A stretch of DNA of 64,000 bases. It comes from Jiulongibacter sp024742395. Lineage in GTDB: Bacteria; Bacteroidota; Bacteroidia; Cytophagales; Spirosomataceae. Each line of letters opens with the position of its first letter. Position 1 is the stretch's first letter. Where the stretch lies: assembly GCA_965249455.1 (NCBI GenBank), contig OZ252236.1, positions 3,782,001 through 3,846,000 on the forward strand. The letters are read 5' to 3'. The translations under genes and the position numbers were made by a program. Positions 25,735-34,155 of the stretch are shown here, piece after piece. A model generated the notes under the pieces. It did no database searches. It saw nothing but the letters and a program-made list of their open reading frames with translations, and was not told the DNA's origin.

Positions 25735-27219
25735 TTAGTTGCTTTTGACTTTAAGCACCAGAATAGCATCTTCCCAGCCTCCGGGAGGCAACATATCCCT
25801 TGACTCTGCTACCTTGAAATCACCTGCAGACTTCTTCTCTCCATTTCTTGGATAAAACCAGTAAGCAGAGGTTTCTTGGGCCAGAACATTATGAACCTCT
25901 GTGGCAGAATTGTTTGAAAAATAAACCAAGGCCATATCGCCCGATTGCGTAGTCACAGCCGTTTTCAAACTCTCTCCTTCACCTATTCTGCTAATAACAG
26001 CACCGTTTGGCACCCATTCAGTCCATTGATGAGTCCTTAAAAACTCTTTACCTACCTGTGCCAGTTGCTGTGCTCCCGGAAAATTCAGTGCTTGTTGCCA
26101 GGTATAGCCACAGTTATAATCGCCTTCATTTCCTCTCATTGACCAGATAGGCCCTGCTCCGTAAGTATGGCCCGCTCCACCACCAAAAAAGGTATGGTAA
26201 AATTGTCTTCTGGCTCTTACTGGCGTCACCCAGCCGCACTCATGATTATAAGAACCAAACTCATAAGAGCCTTCTAAAAACAAGCTGGGTTTAGCCGGAT
26301 CATTCCTCTGATAATCGTTAATCATCATCGGGTAAACCTCATCTACGACTTTCCAAACCTCCACACCATTGGCTGTGAGCCACTCGTCTTGTTGAAACCA
26401 ATTAGATGAGTTAAAAGTGGCATCCCCATCCGGGTGATAAGTCATAAAAACCTCTTTCCAGGCTGCACTAGGTTTGTTCCATGCAAGGTTTTGGCCGGTT
26501 ACCCCATTCCCTATACCCTCGGCCATAGCTCTGAAAATGGCTCTGGTATCAAACTCCTGAAAATTATGGTGCGTATCGTAAGACCTGACTTGTGCCTTGG
26601 CGTCTCCCCCAATTACCCAAAGAATATGTGGCTCGTCCTTATAGCGTTTTCCCAGAAACGAACCATAAGTTTTTGCTTCTGACACATTAAATTCCTGATG
26701 AGAATCTTTGAATTGCTCTGTGACATAGGCTCTGCCCCAGCAAGGTAGCAGGGCTAAATACATATTCCTCTTTTTGATCGCCTGAACTATATAGTCAACG
26801 TGATCCCAATAGTCGTTTGGAGCCTCAGGACTACCTCCTGCTACAGTTAATGGCCTGGCTGTATCCGGAGCATCGTCTCCACCCGCAAAGGGTCTGTGCC
26901 CATAAGCATTCGCCGCATTGTGAGGCCCGCTTTCTATTCCGCCACCATGTGGGTACCAAAACACCACAGATTGGATAACAGTAAAGCCTTTACTTTGCCT
27001 GTCATCTAAATAAAGATCTACTTCCTCACGGCTAAGCTGCTGAAACATACCCCAGCCGGTATCAGCTATCCAAAGAAAAGGCGTGCCATCCTTATGCTCA
27101 ATATAATGTTGATTTGAAGAAACCTGAAGTTTACCATGAGCACTCCATGGAGCTCGAGTTTGGCCGAAGGCGATAGTTGTTATCAGGGCTGAGAAGAGAA
27201 TGAACAGATAGTTTTTCAT
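25735..27219 (-). CDS. GH140-like (DUF4038) glycoside hydrolase, candidate apiosidase (copy 1)
   Basis: 494 residues with signal peptide (IAFGQ, to about 20). The TIM-barrel DUF4038 family is recognised from PFLWIADTGWGMFQQLSREE, RQSKGFTVIQSVVFW, the HILWVIGGDAK strand with Asp206, and PSLFLEGSYE with Glu316/Glu320, the likely acid pair. The C-terminus has a small beta domain (WFYPRNGEKKSAGDF). The founding GH140 member, BT1012, removes apiose from rhamnogalacturonan II. The gene overlaps the upstream DUF1593 gene by 4 bp, and the same pairing occurs on the plus strand at 34-37 kb. Apiosidase activity is a family-based inference; other DUF4038 proteins differ in substrate. Confidence 0.85.
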   Translation of the reverse strand: MKNYLFILFSALITTIAFGQTRAPWSAHGKLQVSSNQHYIEHKDGTPFLWIADTGWGMFQQLSREEVDLYLDDRQSKGFTVIQSVVFWYPHGGGIESGPHNAANAYGHRPFAGGDDAPDTARPLTVAGGSPEAPNDYWDHVDYIVQAIKKRNMYLALLPCWGRAYVTEQFKDSHQEFNVSEAKTYGSFLGKRYKDEPHILWVIGGDAKAQVRSYDTHHNFQEFDTRAIFRAMAEGIGNGVTGQNLAWNKPSAAWKEVFMTYHPDGDATFNSSNWFQQDEWLTANGVEVWKVVDEVYPMMINDYQRNDPAKPSLFLEGSYEFGSYNHECGWVTPVRARRQFYHTFFGGGAGHTYGAGPIWSMRGNEGDYNCGYTWQQALNFPGAQQLAQVGKEFLRTHQWTEWVPNGAVISRIGEGESLKTAVTTQSGDMALVYFSNNSATEVHNVLAQETSAYWFYPRNGEKKSAGDFKVAESRDMLPPGGWEDAILVLKVKSN

Positions 27220-28643
27220 TTTATTCTAATTATTATTCTTTGATATCTTGTTAAGCTGGGCGTGCCTTTATCTGTCACTTCACAGATAATATGAATCGTT
27301 TCGCCGCTTTTTGCGTCGGCAGGCACACTAAAGGAGGCAAATTGCTCCTCTGCGTTTTGAATGAAAATATTCCCATGATAGGTTCCGGCATCTTCATACA
27401 CCCACCACTTATAAGTCAGTTCATCCTTATCCGGATCAAAAGTACCTTTAGCACTCAATTTGATTTTCTTACCCGGTTTGAGCATCTTGTTCAGTTTATT
27501 TTTTAAAACCACTATGGGCGGGTGATTAGCCTCTTCATATGACTTCACACACCAATCTGCTCTGGAAGCAAAATCATTTTGTATCGGTTCTATCCATTGC
27601 CACATTGGTTTCATATAATTAGTCAATAAGGTATCGTCAGGAATCTCCAATTTCATTCTATTTCTTCCCCAGGCGTTCTTGGTCCACCATCTGCCTTCGG
27701 GATAGGTATATCCCGGTTCATCTACCTTATCTGTCCAGGTATTGCTTCGGATATTAATGTATCTTCCTCCCCATCCTCCGTAATCAGGCGATTCTAAACT
27801 TCTTAAACCCGTAGGGATGGTATGTAAAAAGGCTGGCGAATCCCCCTCAGATCTGAAATCACCATTGTCATGAGCCTTATAAAGAGAGCATAATTCACCA
27901 TGCCCCTCCAGAATGTTAGGCTTCATCCAGCTGCCCACTAAAAATTCCTGTTGTTCTTTGGGAAGAAACTGCTTCCAGTTGTAGAAATAAGCGATAAACT
28001 GGTCAGAATTGATGGTTAGAATATTATACTTTCCCCATTGCGGCTTTATATACTGTTGATAGGTTTCATCCTGCTCCCATATCAAATAGAGCCTGATTTT
28101 ATTGGCTACATATCCCATTTTCTCAGGGTGCTTCTCTTCAATTGTTTTTAAAGCTCGTGCAATCGTATTAGTACCGCCCCAGGCTTGAAGCCATATGGGT
28201 CTGTCGTCTGTTTCATCAAGTAAGACTTTGGTAATCAGCTCGGCCCCGGGTGTAATTTTCTCCATTTCACCTTCAGACTCTACATTACCCAGAAGGGTTC
28301 TCTGCTTCAAGTATGCCGGAGAGGGGTAACGGATATCATGTTTTAGTAAATTAGGATAAACTGTCTCATAGGCTTCTAAATATGGCATAGCCCAATCATC
28401 TCCTGCCCATTTGTGGCCCTGCCAGTGGTATTGCGAACTGGAGGTTACTATTCCCTCAATATCCCACTCATTGGCGTACAATAAGAACCTGACTAAGGAA
28501 CATTCATCGTCTATTTCGCCGTCTGTAGTGACTATTACGCGGGTTCTATCGGCTGGTAAGGCCTTCTGTGATACAGCTACCTCCGCACAAAAAAGGAAAC
28601 AAATGAAAGTGATATAATAATTTACTTTCGTCAGAGTACTCAT
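27216..28643 (-). CDS. DUF1593 protein: nucleoside-hydrolase-like domain plus Sde182-type C-terminal domain (copy 2)
   Basis: I prefer the ATG at 28643, which gives a signal peptide MSTLTKVNYYITFICFLFCA; an upstream ATG at 28685 would add 14 residues. The mature protein begins with RVIVTTDGEIDDECSLVRF, followed by SSSQYHWQGHKWAGDDW, WGGTNTIARAL, EGDSPAFLHT, WGGWGGRY and QNDFASRADWC, then the C-terminal NHPPIVVLKN...DPDKDE Ig-like domain. It is nearly the same as copy 1 in motif and length. Its stop overlaps the GH140-like start by 4 bp. It is the first gene of the minus-strand run from the 28.7-28.96 kb divergent promoter region. Substrate unknown; furan-sugar hydrolysis is a hypothesis. Confidence 0.85.
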   Translation of the reverse strand: MSTLTKVNYYITFICFLFCAEVAVSQKALPADRTRVIVTTDGEIDDECSLVRFLLYANEWDIEGIVTSSSQYHWQGHKWAGDDWAMPYLEAYETVYPNLLKHDIRYPSPAYLKQRTLLGNVESEGEMEKITPGAELITKVLLDETDDRPIWLQAWGGTNTIARALKTIEEKHPEKMGYVANKIRLYLIWEQDETYQQYIKPQWGKYNILTINSDQFIAYFYNWKQFLPKEQQEFLVGSWMKPNILEGHGELCSLYKAHDNGDFRSEGDSPAFLHTIPTGLRSLESPDYGGWGGRYINIRSNTWTDKVDEPGYTYPEGRWWTKNAWGRNRMKLEIPDDTLLTNYMKPMWQWIEPIQNDFASRADWCVKSYEEANHPPIVVLKNKLNKMLKPGKKIKLSAKGTFDPDKDELTYKWWVYEDAGTYHGNIFIQNAEEQFASFSVPADAKSGETIHIICEVTDKGTPSLTRYQRIIIRIK

Positions 28644-28825
28644 TAAGTGTATAAATTTTATCCTTAAAACATTATTAACCATCATTATACAAGAACTTTA
28701 GGCCAGAAAAGAACCAATTCAAAATCAAAAATCCAGCTCCTTATTGAAGAAAAAAAGATCAAATCTCTCCATTTTTCATACTCATTTCTTAGACTTAACC
28801 GAGATAGAATTAAATCTTTTCAAGG

Positions 28826-28833
28826 CAAAAATA
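28826..28833 (-). promoter_or_regulatory. Possible -7 box for the minus-strand PUL run
   Basis: CAAAAATA on the plus strand reads TATTTTTG on the transcribed strand, a match to TAnnTTTG, about 180 bp before the DUF1593 start. No good -33 TTTG is visible at 19-21 bp, so the call is weak. It lies back-to-back with the plus-strand promoter at 28906. Confidence 0.3.
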
Positions 28834-28860
28834 GACGGATATTTACAATAAAACATAAAT

Positions 28861-28913
28861 TTACTTTCGTTTTATTTTTATTTATTTCGTTTACTTTCTT
28901 TTTAATATATTTG
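28861..28913 (+). promoter_or_regulatory. Plus-strand PUL promoter with phased TTTC repeats
   Basis: TATATTTG at 28906-28913 is a perfect TAnnTTTG -7 box about 48 bp before the first plus-strand gene, followed by TACTA as at deoR and susC1. Upstream, TTTC occurs at 28865, 28885 and 28895, with TTTT at 28875, a clear 10-bp phasing across four units. The repeats cover the -33 position, so repression by a repeat-binding protein is likely. They also lie between the divergent genes and could control both directions. Protein identity is inferred. Confidence 0.6.
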
Positions 28914-28960
28914 TACTATTGAATATTCGTTTGAATATTTCTTAATAATTCAGCTCTAAA

Positions 28961-30280
28961 ATGAAAACAATCAAGCCTACAGACTTTGTAGCAGCAAAAA
29001 GATTGATGCTTTGCCTCGGTCTTCTTTTGACCTCAGTGGCATTTTTTCAATGCACTGACTCAAGCAATGAAAAATCAAAGCCCAGAGTACTAATAAGTAC
29101 AGACATTGGCGGTACAGACCCGGATGATTACCAGTCAATGATTCATGCTTTGATGTATGCCGACCTTTTCGAGCTGGAAGGTCTGATTTCTTCTCCTTTC
29201 GGTGAGGGCACCGCAAAAGACATTGAAATGATCATTGATCTTTATGAAAAGGATTTACCTCAATTAATAAAACAAGCACCTGCTTTACCTGACCCGCAGT
29301 TTCTTCGCAGCATTTGCAAACAAGGCTCTAAATTAGAAGCCCCGTTTAAAGGCTTTACCACTGCTTCGGAAGGCTCAGATTGGCTCATTAAATGTGCCAA
29401 AAAAGAATCTGATCAGCCTTTATGGGTGTTGGTTTGGGGTGGAATAGAGGACCTGGCACAGGCACTACACGATGCACCTGAAATCACAAAGAACATTAGA
29501 GTTTACTGGATTGGTGGCCCAAACAAAAAATGGAGTTCTAATGCCTATGCTTACATAGCCGAGAACCATCCTGATTTATACATGATTGAAGCAAATGCCA
29601 CATATAGAGGCTGGTTTATGGAAGATGAAAATGCTCCGGAAAACATGAGTGGTGCCGCTTATTATAATAATTTCATAAAAGGGCATGGAGCTATGGCTGA
29701 TAATTTTATCAATCACTACGAGGGGCATATCAAAATGGGCGACACCCCTTCTCTGGCCTATTTAATGAATGGCGATGCCAACGACCCTACCACCGACAGC
29801 TGGGGAGGGAAATTCGAAAAAATAAACAGGAGTGCCCGCTATATTTTTAACGGAAACACCAGCACCAAAGACACCGTAAGTGCCTACGCGATTTTAGAAT
29901 GGCGTTTCAAAGGTCCCGAATTAGCCATCCCTCAGGATTCTTCATGCTTTGTATTAGAAATTCAGAAACAGAAATGGGCTGGCTACTATTTAGGTGAGGG
30001 TATTTATACTGTGCGTTATTCTTCCAAAAAGCCTGAAACGGGCTCTTATGAAACCCATAGTGACATTAAAGAATTAGACGGTCTGAAAGGACAATATGTA
30101 AGTACCAATCCCTGGCCAGGCAAACCAAACAAAGACGATTACCTTCTGGGGAATCAATGGTATGGAGATGTTTCAAATCCGGAACTCTTCTTAAAAGACC
30201 AGCAAGGAGCCAGAACAATATCCAAATTCAGAAAAGACTATCTTATGGATTGGGCTGAAAGATGGGCCTGGATAAAATAG
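28961..30280 (+). CDS. DUF1593-type nucleoside-hydrolase-like lipoprotein without the usual C-terminal domain (copy 3)
   Basis: 439 residues, lipobox FFQC (Cys31) after an unusually long n-region. The conserved acidic start reads LISTDIGGTDPDDYQSMIHALMYADLF, the nucleoside-hydrolase-like D...DPDD form. Further shared motifs are LVWGGIEDLAQAL, GDTPSLAYL and DSWGGKFEK. The Ig-like tail of the other copies is replaced by a different beta-rich segment (about 300-439: AYAILEWRFKGPEL...WAGYYLGEGIYTVRYSS). It is the most divergent copy and opens the plus-strand run. Role within glycan breakdown unknown. Confidence 0.8.
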   Translation: MKTIKPTDFVAAKRLMLCLGLLLTSVAFFQCTDSSNEKSKPRVLISTDIGGTDPDDYQSMIHALMYADLFELEGLISSPFGEGTAKDIEMIIDLYEKDLPQLIKQAPALPDPQFLRSICKQGSKLEAPFKGFTTASEGSDWLIKCAKKESDQPLWVLVWGGIEDLAQALHDAPEITKNIRVYWIGGPNKKWSSNAYAYIAENHPDLYMIEANATYRGWFMEDENAPENMSGAAYYNNFIKGHGAMADNFINHYEGHIKMGDTPSLAYLMNGDANDPTTDSWGGKFEKINRSARYIFNGNTSTKDTVSAYAILEWRFKGPELAIPQDSSCFVLEIQKQKWAGYYLGEGIYTVRYSSKKPETGSYETHSDIKELDGLKGQYVSTNPWPGKPNKDDYLLGNQWYGDVSNPELFLKDQQGARTISKFRKDYLMDWAERWAWIK

Positions 30281-30318
30281 TCGGAAACCACCTATTGAAA
30301 CATTTAAGAAGTATTGAA

Positions 30319-32400
30319 ATGATAAAAGCCTTTCCCCTACTCTTACTTTTCGCTGTTTTTCTTTCCTGCAAGGAAACGAAACAAGAAGATACTACACAAC
30401 TCCCCCTGGCCGATGCTGATTTTGACCCGAATTTGAGTTCAAATAAAAGCTTGGTTAACACTTCAGAAAGCCCCTATGTTAAACTTCAGGCTCTGGGAAT
30501 TGACGAAGTAAAGCTTAACGATGGTTTCTGGGCAGAAAGACTGCAAACCTGCACTGAAACTATGATTCCTGAAATGTGGAGCATTTACAGTGATGCAGAA
30601 AGAAGTGGAGCACTTAGAAATTTTGAAATTGCTGCAGGCTTAAAAGAAGGAAAACACAAAGGGGCTCCGTTTCATGACGGAGATCTCTATAAAATGGTAG
30701 AAGCCGCCAGCATGGCTTATGCTGTAACTAAAGACGAGAGGTTTAACCGTATGATTGATGAGGTGATTCCGCTGTTTAAAGCCTCTCAAAGAGCAGATGG
30801 TTACATCCACACGCCTGTAATGATTGACCTGAAAAATAACCCAGAAAAAGCTCAGGAGTTTCGGGAGCGTTTAGATTTTGAGACGTATAATATGGGGCAT
30901 TTAATGACGGCCGCTTGTGCCCACTTTAAAGCAACCGGCAAAACAGAATTACTGGATCTTGCTAAAAATGCGACGGATTACCTCTACGATTACTGCCAGA
31001 AATATCCGGAGAAATTGGCCGGAAATGCCATTTGCCCTTCGCATTACATGGGTGTAGTAGAAATGTACCGCACCACCACAGACCCAAGATATCTGGAGCT
31101 TTCGAAACAATTGATAGACATCAGAAGCATGTTAAAAGACGGCACTGATCACAATCAGGACAGAATCCCGTTCAGGGAGCAGACCAAGGCTGAAGGACAT
31201 GCAGTGAGAGCCACCTACCTCTATGCAGGAGCTGCAGATGTTTACGCAGAAACCGGTGATCCATCCTTAAAAGAGGCCCTGGACAAAATCTGGGAAAACA
31301 TGACCGGCACCAAATTATACATCACCGGCGGAGCCGGAGCTTTATATGACGGCGTCTCTCCAAACGGTACATCATACAAACCCAGCGAAATTCAACAGGT
31401 ACACCAGGCTTTTGGAAGAGAATACGAACTACCTAATGCAGGGGCTCATAACGAAACCTGTGCGAATATTGGCAGTGCCTTATGGAACTACAGAATGTTT
31501 CAGACCACCGCAGAGGCTAAGTATGCTAATCTGCTGGAAACTACCCTGTATAACAGTGTTTTATCTGGTGTCAACCTGAATGGGAAAGGCTATTTCTATA
31601 CCAATCCACTAAGTAATTCTCAAGGCTTGCCTTTCAATCTGAGATGGCCAAACGTACGGCAAGATTACATCTCCAGATCGAATTGCTGCCCGCCAAATGC
31701 CATCAGAACCATTGCTGAGATAGGGAGTTACTTATACAGTAAAAATTCAGAAGGACTTTGGTTTAACATGTATGGAAGCAGCGAAGCCAAAACGAAGTTA
31801 GGCGAAGAGGAGATTCAATTGACTCAAAAGACAAATTACCCTTGGAATGGCGAAGTCAATATCAGTATTTCTGCTGCTCCTGCCAACGAAAAACAGCTGC
31901 ATTTCAGAGTGCCGGACTGGTGCAATAATGCTACCGTTTATGTCAACGGTCAAGAGATTAAAAATAGTACTACTCCTTCTTCTTACTTAAGTCTATCTCA
32001 AAAATGGAAAAAAGGCGACCAAATAACCTTCATTATGGATATGCCGGTTCAGCTGATTGAGGCCAATCCAATGGTAGAACATACCAGAAATCAGGTAGCC
32101 GTTCGTCGCGGTCCATTGGTGTATTGTTTGGAGGCAAATGACCTTAAGAAAGGACAGAGCCTTTCAGAGGTCATTATTCCTGCTGATATCACTTTAAAGC
32201 CTGAAAAAATGACAATTGCAAACAGCGAGATCGTCTGCCTGACAGGGATGGCCCTATCTTCGCAAAACAAGTGGGACAGCCAACTCTATCAACCTCTGAA
32301 TGCAAAAAACAGTCAAACACCAGTAAAGCTCATACCTTATTATGCCTGGGCCAACAGAGAAGAAGCTGATATGGCTGTTTGGCTACCTTTAGCAAGATAA
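30319..32400 (+). CDS. GH127 (DUF1680) lipoprotein, candidate beta-L-arabinofuranosidase or related furanosidase
   Basis: I start at the ATG at 30319, giving lipoprotein signal MIKAFPLLLLFAVFLSC; an earlier frame start at 30262 would overlap the upstream gene. 693 residues. The (alpha/alpha)6 barrel has ETC (379-381) and CC (456-457), matching the zinc-binding Glu/Cys set of GH127, in which one Cys of the pair is the nucleophile. By eye, Gln363 occupies the place where the GE-x-FG acid/base Glu occurs in HypBA1-like members. GH127 includes beta-L-arabinofuranosidases and an aceric acid hydrolase acting on RG-II. Both fit a pectin PUL. Specificity is undetermined. Confidence 0.88.
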   Translation: MIKAFPLLLLFAVFLSCKETKQEDTTQLPLADADFDPNLSSNKSLVNTSESPYVKLQALGIDEVKLNDGFWAERLQTCTETMIPEMWSIYSDAERSGALRNFEIAAGLKEGKHKGAPFHDGDLYKMVEAASMAYAVTKDERFNRMIDEVIPLFKASQRADGYIHTPVMIDLKNNPEKAQEFRERLDFETYNMGHLMTAACAHFKATGKTELLDLAKNATDYLYDYCQKYPEKLAGNAICPSHYMGVVEMYRTTTDPRYLELSKQLIDIRSMLKDGTDHNQDRIPFREQTKAEGHAVRATYLYAGAADVYAETGDPSLKEALDKIWENMTGTKLYITGGAGALYDGVSPNGTSYKPSEIQQVHQAFGREYELPNAGAHNETCANIGSALWNYRMFQTTAEAKYANLLETTLYNSVLSGVNLNGKGYFYTNPLSNSQGLPFNLRWPNVRQDYISRSNCCPPNAIRTIAEIGSYLYSKNSEGLWFNMYGSSEAKTKLGEEEIQLTQKTNYPWNGEVNISISAAPANEKQLHFRVPDWCNNATVYVNGQEIKNSTTPSSYLSLSQKWKKGDQITFIMDMPVQLIEANPMVEHTRNQVAVRRGPLVYCLEANDLKKGQSLSEVIIPADITLKPEKMTIANSEIVCLTGMALSSQNKWDSQLYQPLNAKNSQTPVKLIPYYAWANREEADMAVWLPLAR

Positions 32401-32451
32401 CTTAGTACCAATCAAATAATTAAACAGAACACCTAATCTTTCAATAACATA

Positions 32452-34134
32452 ATGACAAAAAGATTTTTATTCATCCTTCTGGCTGCTATCAGCATGTACC
32501 TAAGCAGCTGTACAGAGCAAAAAGCCAGTTCCACCTCGGGCTCTTATGATCATATTGAATTTGACATGGCTATCGTTAAGGAGCCTGAAATTCCTTCAAA
32601 TTCTGTGAATATAATAGATTTTGGAGCTGTAGGCGATGGCGAAACCGACAATAGCCAGGCCTTTGCCGATGCCATCTCGGCTATTACAGAAAAAGGTGGC
32701 GGAAAAGTCATCATACCTGCAGGTATTTGGCTAACAGGGCCTATTATTTTGAAAAGTAATCTTGAACTCCATGCCGAAAACGGTGCTTTGATTCGCTTTT
32801 CTACCAACAAAGACCTGTACCCAATTATCGAAACGAGCTTTGAAGGTTTAAATACCTGGAGATGCCTCTCACCTATTTATGGAAAAAATATTGAAAATGT
32901 AGCCTTTACCGGCCCTGGTGTATGGGATGGTTCCGGCGAAGCCTGGAGAGCCGTAAAGAAGAGTAAACTGACTGAATCTGCCTGGAAAAAACTGGTAGCT
33001 TCAGGTGGCGTGCTTAACGACAAACAAGACATGTGGTACCCTTCAGAACAATTCAAAGTAGGCTCAAACAACGCAGACCAAAATGTTCGGTTTGACTTAC
33101 ACACCAAAGAAGAGTTTAAAGCCATCCGTGATTTCCTAAGGCCCGTGATGGTGAGTATTCAAAATAGCAAAAGAGTAATGTTTGACGGTCCGGTATTCCA
33201 AAATTCTCCGGCCTGGTGTTTACATCCTTTAATGGTAGAAGACCTGATTGTCAGAAACGTGACTGTACGAAATCCTTGGTATTCTCAGAATGGTGATGGA
33301 ATTGACGTGGAATCCTGCAAAAATGTACTGGTAGAAAATTCCAGCTTTGATGTAGGCGATGATGCCATTTGTATTAAATCAGGTAAAGATAAAGACGGCA
33401 GAGAGAGAGGCGTGCCTTGCGAAAACCTGATCATCAGAAACAACATTGTGTACCATGGACATGGTGGTGTAACCGTAGGCAGTGAGATGTCTGGCGGTGT
33501 TAAAAACATGCATGTCTCTAATTGCACATTTATGGGTACAGATGTAGGCCTTCGTTTTAAAAGTACCCGCGGACGTGGTGGTGTTGTAGAAAACATTTTC
33601 ATCAGAGATGTAAGAATGACAGATATCCCAACCAATGCCATCTCTTTTAATCTGTATTACGGTGGCAAATCTATTTCTGAAACCTTAGCTGAAGGCGGTG
33701 CTCAGGCTACTTCTGAGCTGATTCCTGTTACTGAAGAAACGCCACAGTTTAAGAATATCGTCATTAAGGACATCACTGTCAATGGGGCCAAGCAGGCCGT
33801 TTTCCTGCAAGGACTACCCGAAATGAACCTCGAGAATGTAGAAATCTCAAACCTGAAAGCCATAGCGGATCAGGGGTTCTCTATTATTGATGCCAAGGGA
33901 GTGAAGATCAATAATGTCAAACTAAACATTCAAAGCGACATTGTTTTTGATGTGCTAAATACCAAAGATTTGACCTTAACCGACATTGACTTTGGAACAA
34001 AAGCAGCGGGTGCAGTAAGAATTAACGGTTCTGCCAGTGAATCTATCAAGCTAAACTCTTCTGAAGCTCTTGATTTTTCTAAATACACCAGTATTGGTGA
34101 AACCGTTTCAAAAGAGGCTGTCAAAATCAATTAA
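32452..34134 (+). CDS. GH28 polygalacturonase-family lipoprotein
   Basis: 560 residues; lipobox LSSC near residue 20, so probably membrane-anchored. The start NIIDFGAVGDGETDNSQAF is the usual GH28 N-terminus. The catalytic set is complete: NGDGID (Asn280, Asp282), GDDAICIKSG (Asp303, Asp304), GHGGVTVGSE (His337) and RFKST (Arg368, Lys370). The enzyme should hydrolyse alpha-1,4-galacturonan or remove terminal galacturonate by inversion. It is 51 bp downstream of GH127. The length and FDLH...RPVMVSIQNSKRV region resemble exo-acting Bacteroidota GH28 forms, but endo/exo mode is not decided. Confidence 0.93.
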   Translation: MTKRFLFILLAAISMYLSSCTEQKASSTSGSYDHIEFDMAIVKEPEIPSNSVNIIDFGAVGDGETDNSQAFADAISAITEKGGGKVIIPAGIWLTGPIILKSNLELHAENGALIRFSTNKDLYPIIETSFEGLNTWRCLSPIYGKNIENVAFTGPGVWDGSGEAWRAVKKSKLTESAWKKLVASGGVLNDKQDMWYPSEQFKVGSNNADQNVRFDLHTKEEFKAIRDFLRPVMVSIQNSKRVMFDGPVFQNSPAWCLHPLMVEDLIVRNVTVRNPWYSQNGDGIDVESCKNVLVENSSFDVGDDAICIKSGKDKDGRERGVPCENLIIRNNIVYHGHGGVTVGSEMSGGVKNMHVSNCTFMGTDVGLRFKSTRGRGGVVENIFIRDVRMTDIPTNAISFNLYYGGKSISETLAEGGAQATSELIPVTEETPQFKNIVIKDITVNGAKQAVFLQGLPEMNLENVEISNLKAIADQGFSIIDAKGVKINNVKLNIQSDIVFDVLNTKDLTLTDIDFGTKAAGAVRINGSASESIKLNSSEALDFSKYTSIGETVSKEAVKIN

Positions 34135-34155
34135 AACTTATTTAACGAGTTCTCC

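Noticed and set aside
30262..30318. Earlier start for the GH127 gene
   Set aside because: It overlaps the previous gene's stop and would place 19 residues in front of a good lipoprotein signal peptide.
32550..33641. Long minus-strand open frames across the GH28 gene
   Set aside because: They are mirror frames of a gene with complete catalytic motifs and lack any protein family features of their own.
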